Source: Mesostigma viride
Lineage: Eukaryota > Streptophyta > Mesostigmatophyceae > Mesostigmatales > Mesostigmataceae
DNA length: 64,000 bases
Assembly: GCA_009746045.1 (NCBI GenBank)
Contig: RPFO01000595.1
Location: forward strand, 741,510-805,509
Direction of reading: 5' to 3'
Made by a program: the position numbers and the translations under genes. Shown piece by piece: positions 63,428-64,000 of this stretch; within the stretch, counting starts at the first letter, position 1, and each line of letters opens with the position of its first letter. The notes under the pieces were generated by a model that ran no database searches, was not told the origin of the DNA, and saw only the letters and a program-made list of their open reading frames with translations.

Positions 63428-64000
63428 ATGGAGGATCAAGACACCCAAACTGCTACCAGACAGCCTGACTACACCTCTCTTGTTTCAACAGTTGCCAAGA
63501 GCTGCAAGAAATTTGTTGGTGCAGCTGGTGATGATTACAGCAAGTGGGAGGAGTGGAAGAATCTGTTTTTGGCTGTTGTCAGTCTTTTCAATTTGGATGC
63601 TGTCCTGCTGGGCACTGAGGAGAATGACAGGGCTGATAAGGCCCTGTGGGCAGCTTTGCTCACCTGTCTAACAGGTGAAGCTGCACGCCTCATGGCCACT
63701 GTGGCCAACAAAACTGGTAGCCAAGCATGGCAGTGTCTCATGGAGAACTATGAGCAAACCAGGCTAACCAAGAGTCACAGGTTTGAGCTGAGGAGCAAGC
63801 TGCACCGCCTACAGAAGCTTCCTAACGAGACCATGCAACAGCTTGTGAGGAGGGCGGAGCTTCTACGTGCTGACTACCAGGCTGCAGGGGGAGTCATCCA
63901 GGACCGTGATTTTGCTGCCATTCTACTGGGAGCACTGACAGACGAGTACCGCCCTGCGCTGGTGTCTGTAAGGTTCAACGAGGAGGACCCACTACCTGTG
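63428..64000 (+). CDS. gag: Ty1/copia Gag, 5' part (runs off the window)
   Basis: The ATG at 63428 (ACCATGG context) opens a frame that stays open for 191 codons to the window end. It begins MEDQDTQTATRQPDYTSLVS. It carries the UBN2-type capsid pattern: YSKWEEWKNLFLAVVSLFNL, then ALWAALLTCLTGEAARLM, AWQCLMENYEQTRLTKSHRF and LRRLQKLPNETM-like spacing (here LHRLQKLPNETMQQLVRRAE). No stop or frameshift is seen, so this copy may be intact. It faces away from the decayed minus-strand copia piece. Confidence 0.88.
   Translation, partial: MEDQDTQTATRQPDYTSLVSTVAKSCKKFVGAAGDDYSKWEEWKNLFLAVVSLFNLDAVLLGTEENDRADKALWAALLTCLTGEAARLMATVANKTGSQAWQCLMENYEQTRLTKSHRFELRSKLHRLQKLPNETMQQLVRRAELLRADYQAAGGVIQDRDFAAILLGALTDEYRPALVSVRFNEEDPLPV

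Overview
The window is eukaryotic nuclear DNA, most likely from a green alga (Chlorophyta). The reasons are GC-rich exons inside long repeat-filled introns, a single-pass receptor carrying two class III nucleotidyl cyclase domains, a degenerate CCCTAAA-type telomere-like patch (19573-19611) and a retroelement mix typical of algal genomes. The phylum is inferred; a prasinophyte or a related lineage is possible. No rRNA, tRNA, CRISPR array or bacterial-type operon was seen.

Region 1 (1-24990) is genic. Two paralogous receptor-type nucleotidyl cyclase genes face away from each other. Only exon 1 of the left gene (minus strand, 274-534) is inside the window. The right gene (plus strand, 6418-22941) is complete, and 13 exons with fully compatible splice phases give about 1,545 residues: signal peptide, periplasmic-binding-protein-like ectodomain, EGF-like stalk, one membrane helix, cyclase domains C1 and C2, and a Ser/Arg-rich tail. 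C1 keeps the metal-binding Asp residues and C2 keeps the transition-state Asn/Arg, so one composite active site is predicted. Many of its introns hold decayed copies of the neighbouring exon/intron junctions. The shared upstream region holds a SINE-like insertion, a 1.45-kb tandem duplication, and a Tc1/mariner-like MITE whose empty site survives in a nearby duplicate.

Region 2 (24990-36472) is a graveyard of AP-endonuclease non-LTR retrotransposons (LINEs) in both orientations, one inserted into another with a 9-bp target duplication. It also holds two nested TTAA-flanked elements and a nearly perfect 1.3-kb GGAT tetranucleotide array.

Region 3 (36473-60214) is one Ty3/gypsy chromovirus-type retrotransposon of about 10.8 kb when its insertions are removed. 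Its 572-bp LTRs look identical by eye. Three younger DNA elements have inserted into it: a piggyBac-like element and a 7.6-kb CACTA element in the 5' LTR, and a 3.5-kb TIR element in the reverse transcriptase. The gypsy element carries an LTR-initiated ORF, a caulimovirus viroplasmin/RNase H1-N-like ORF, gag, pol (protease, RT, RNase H, integrase, chromodomain) and an unrecognised broken ORF after pol. G-tracts resembling its polypurine tract sit at both internal frame changes.

Region 4 (60215-64000) holds unassigned sequence, then a decayed minus-strand Ty1/copia pol 3' end, then the LTR, primer-binding site and gag of a plus-strand copia element that runs off the window.
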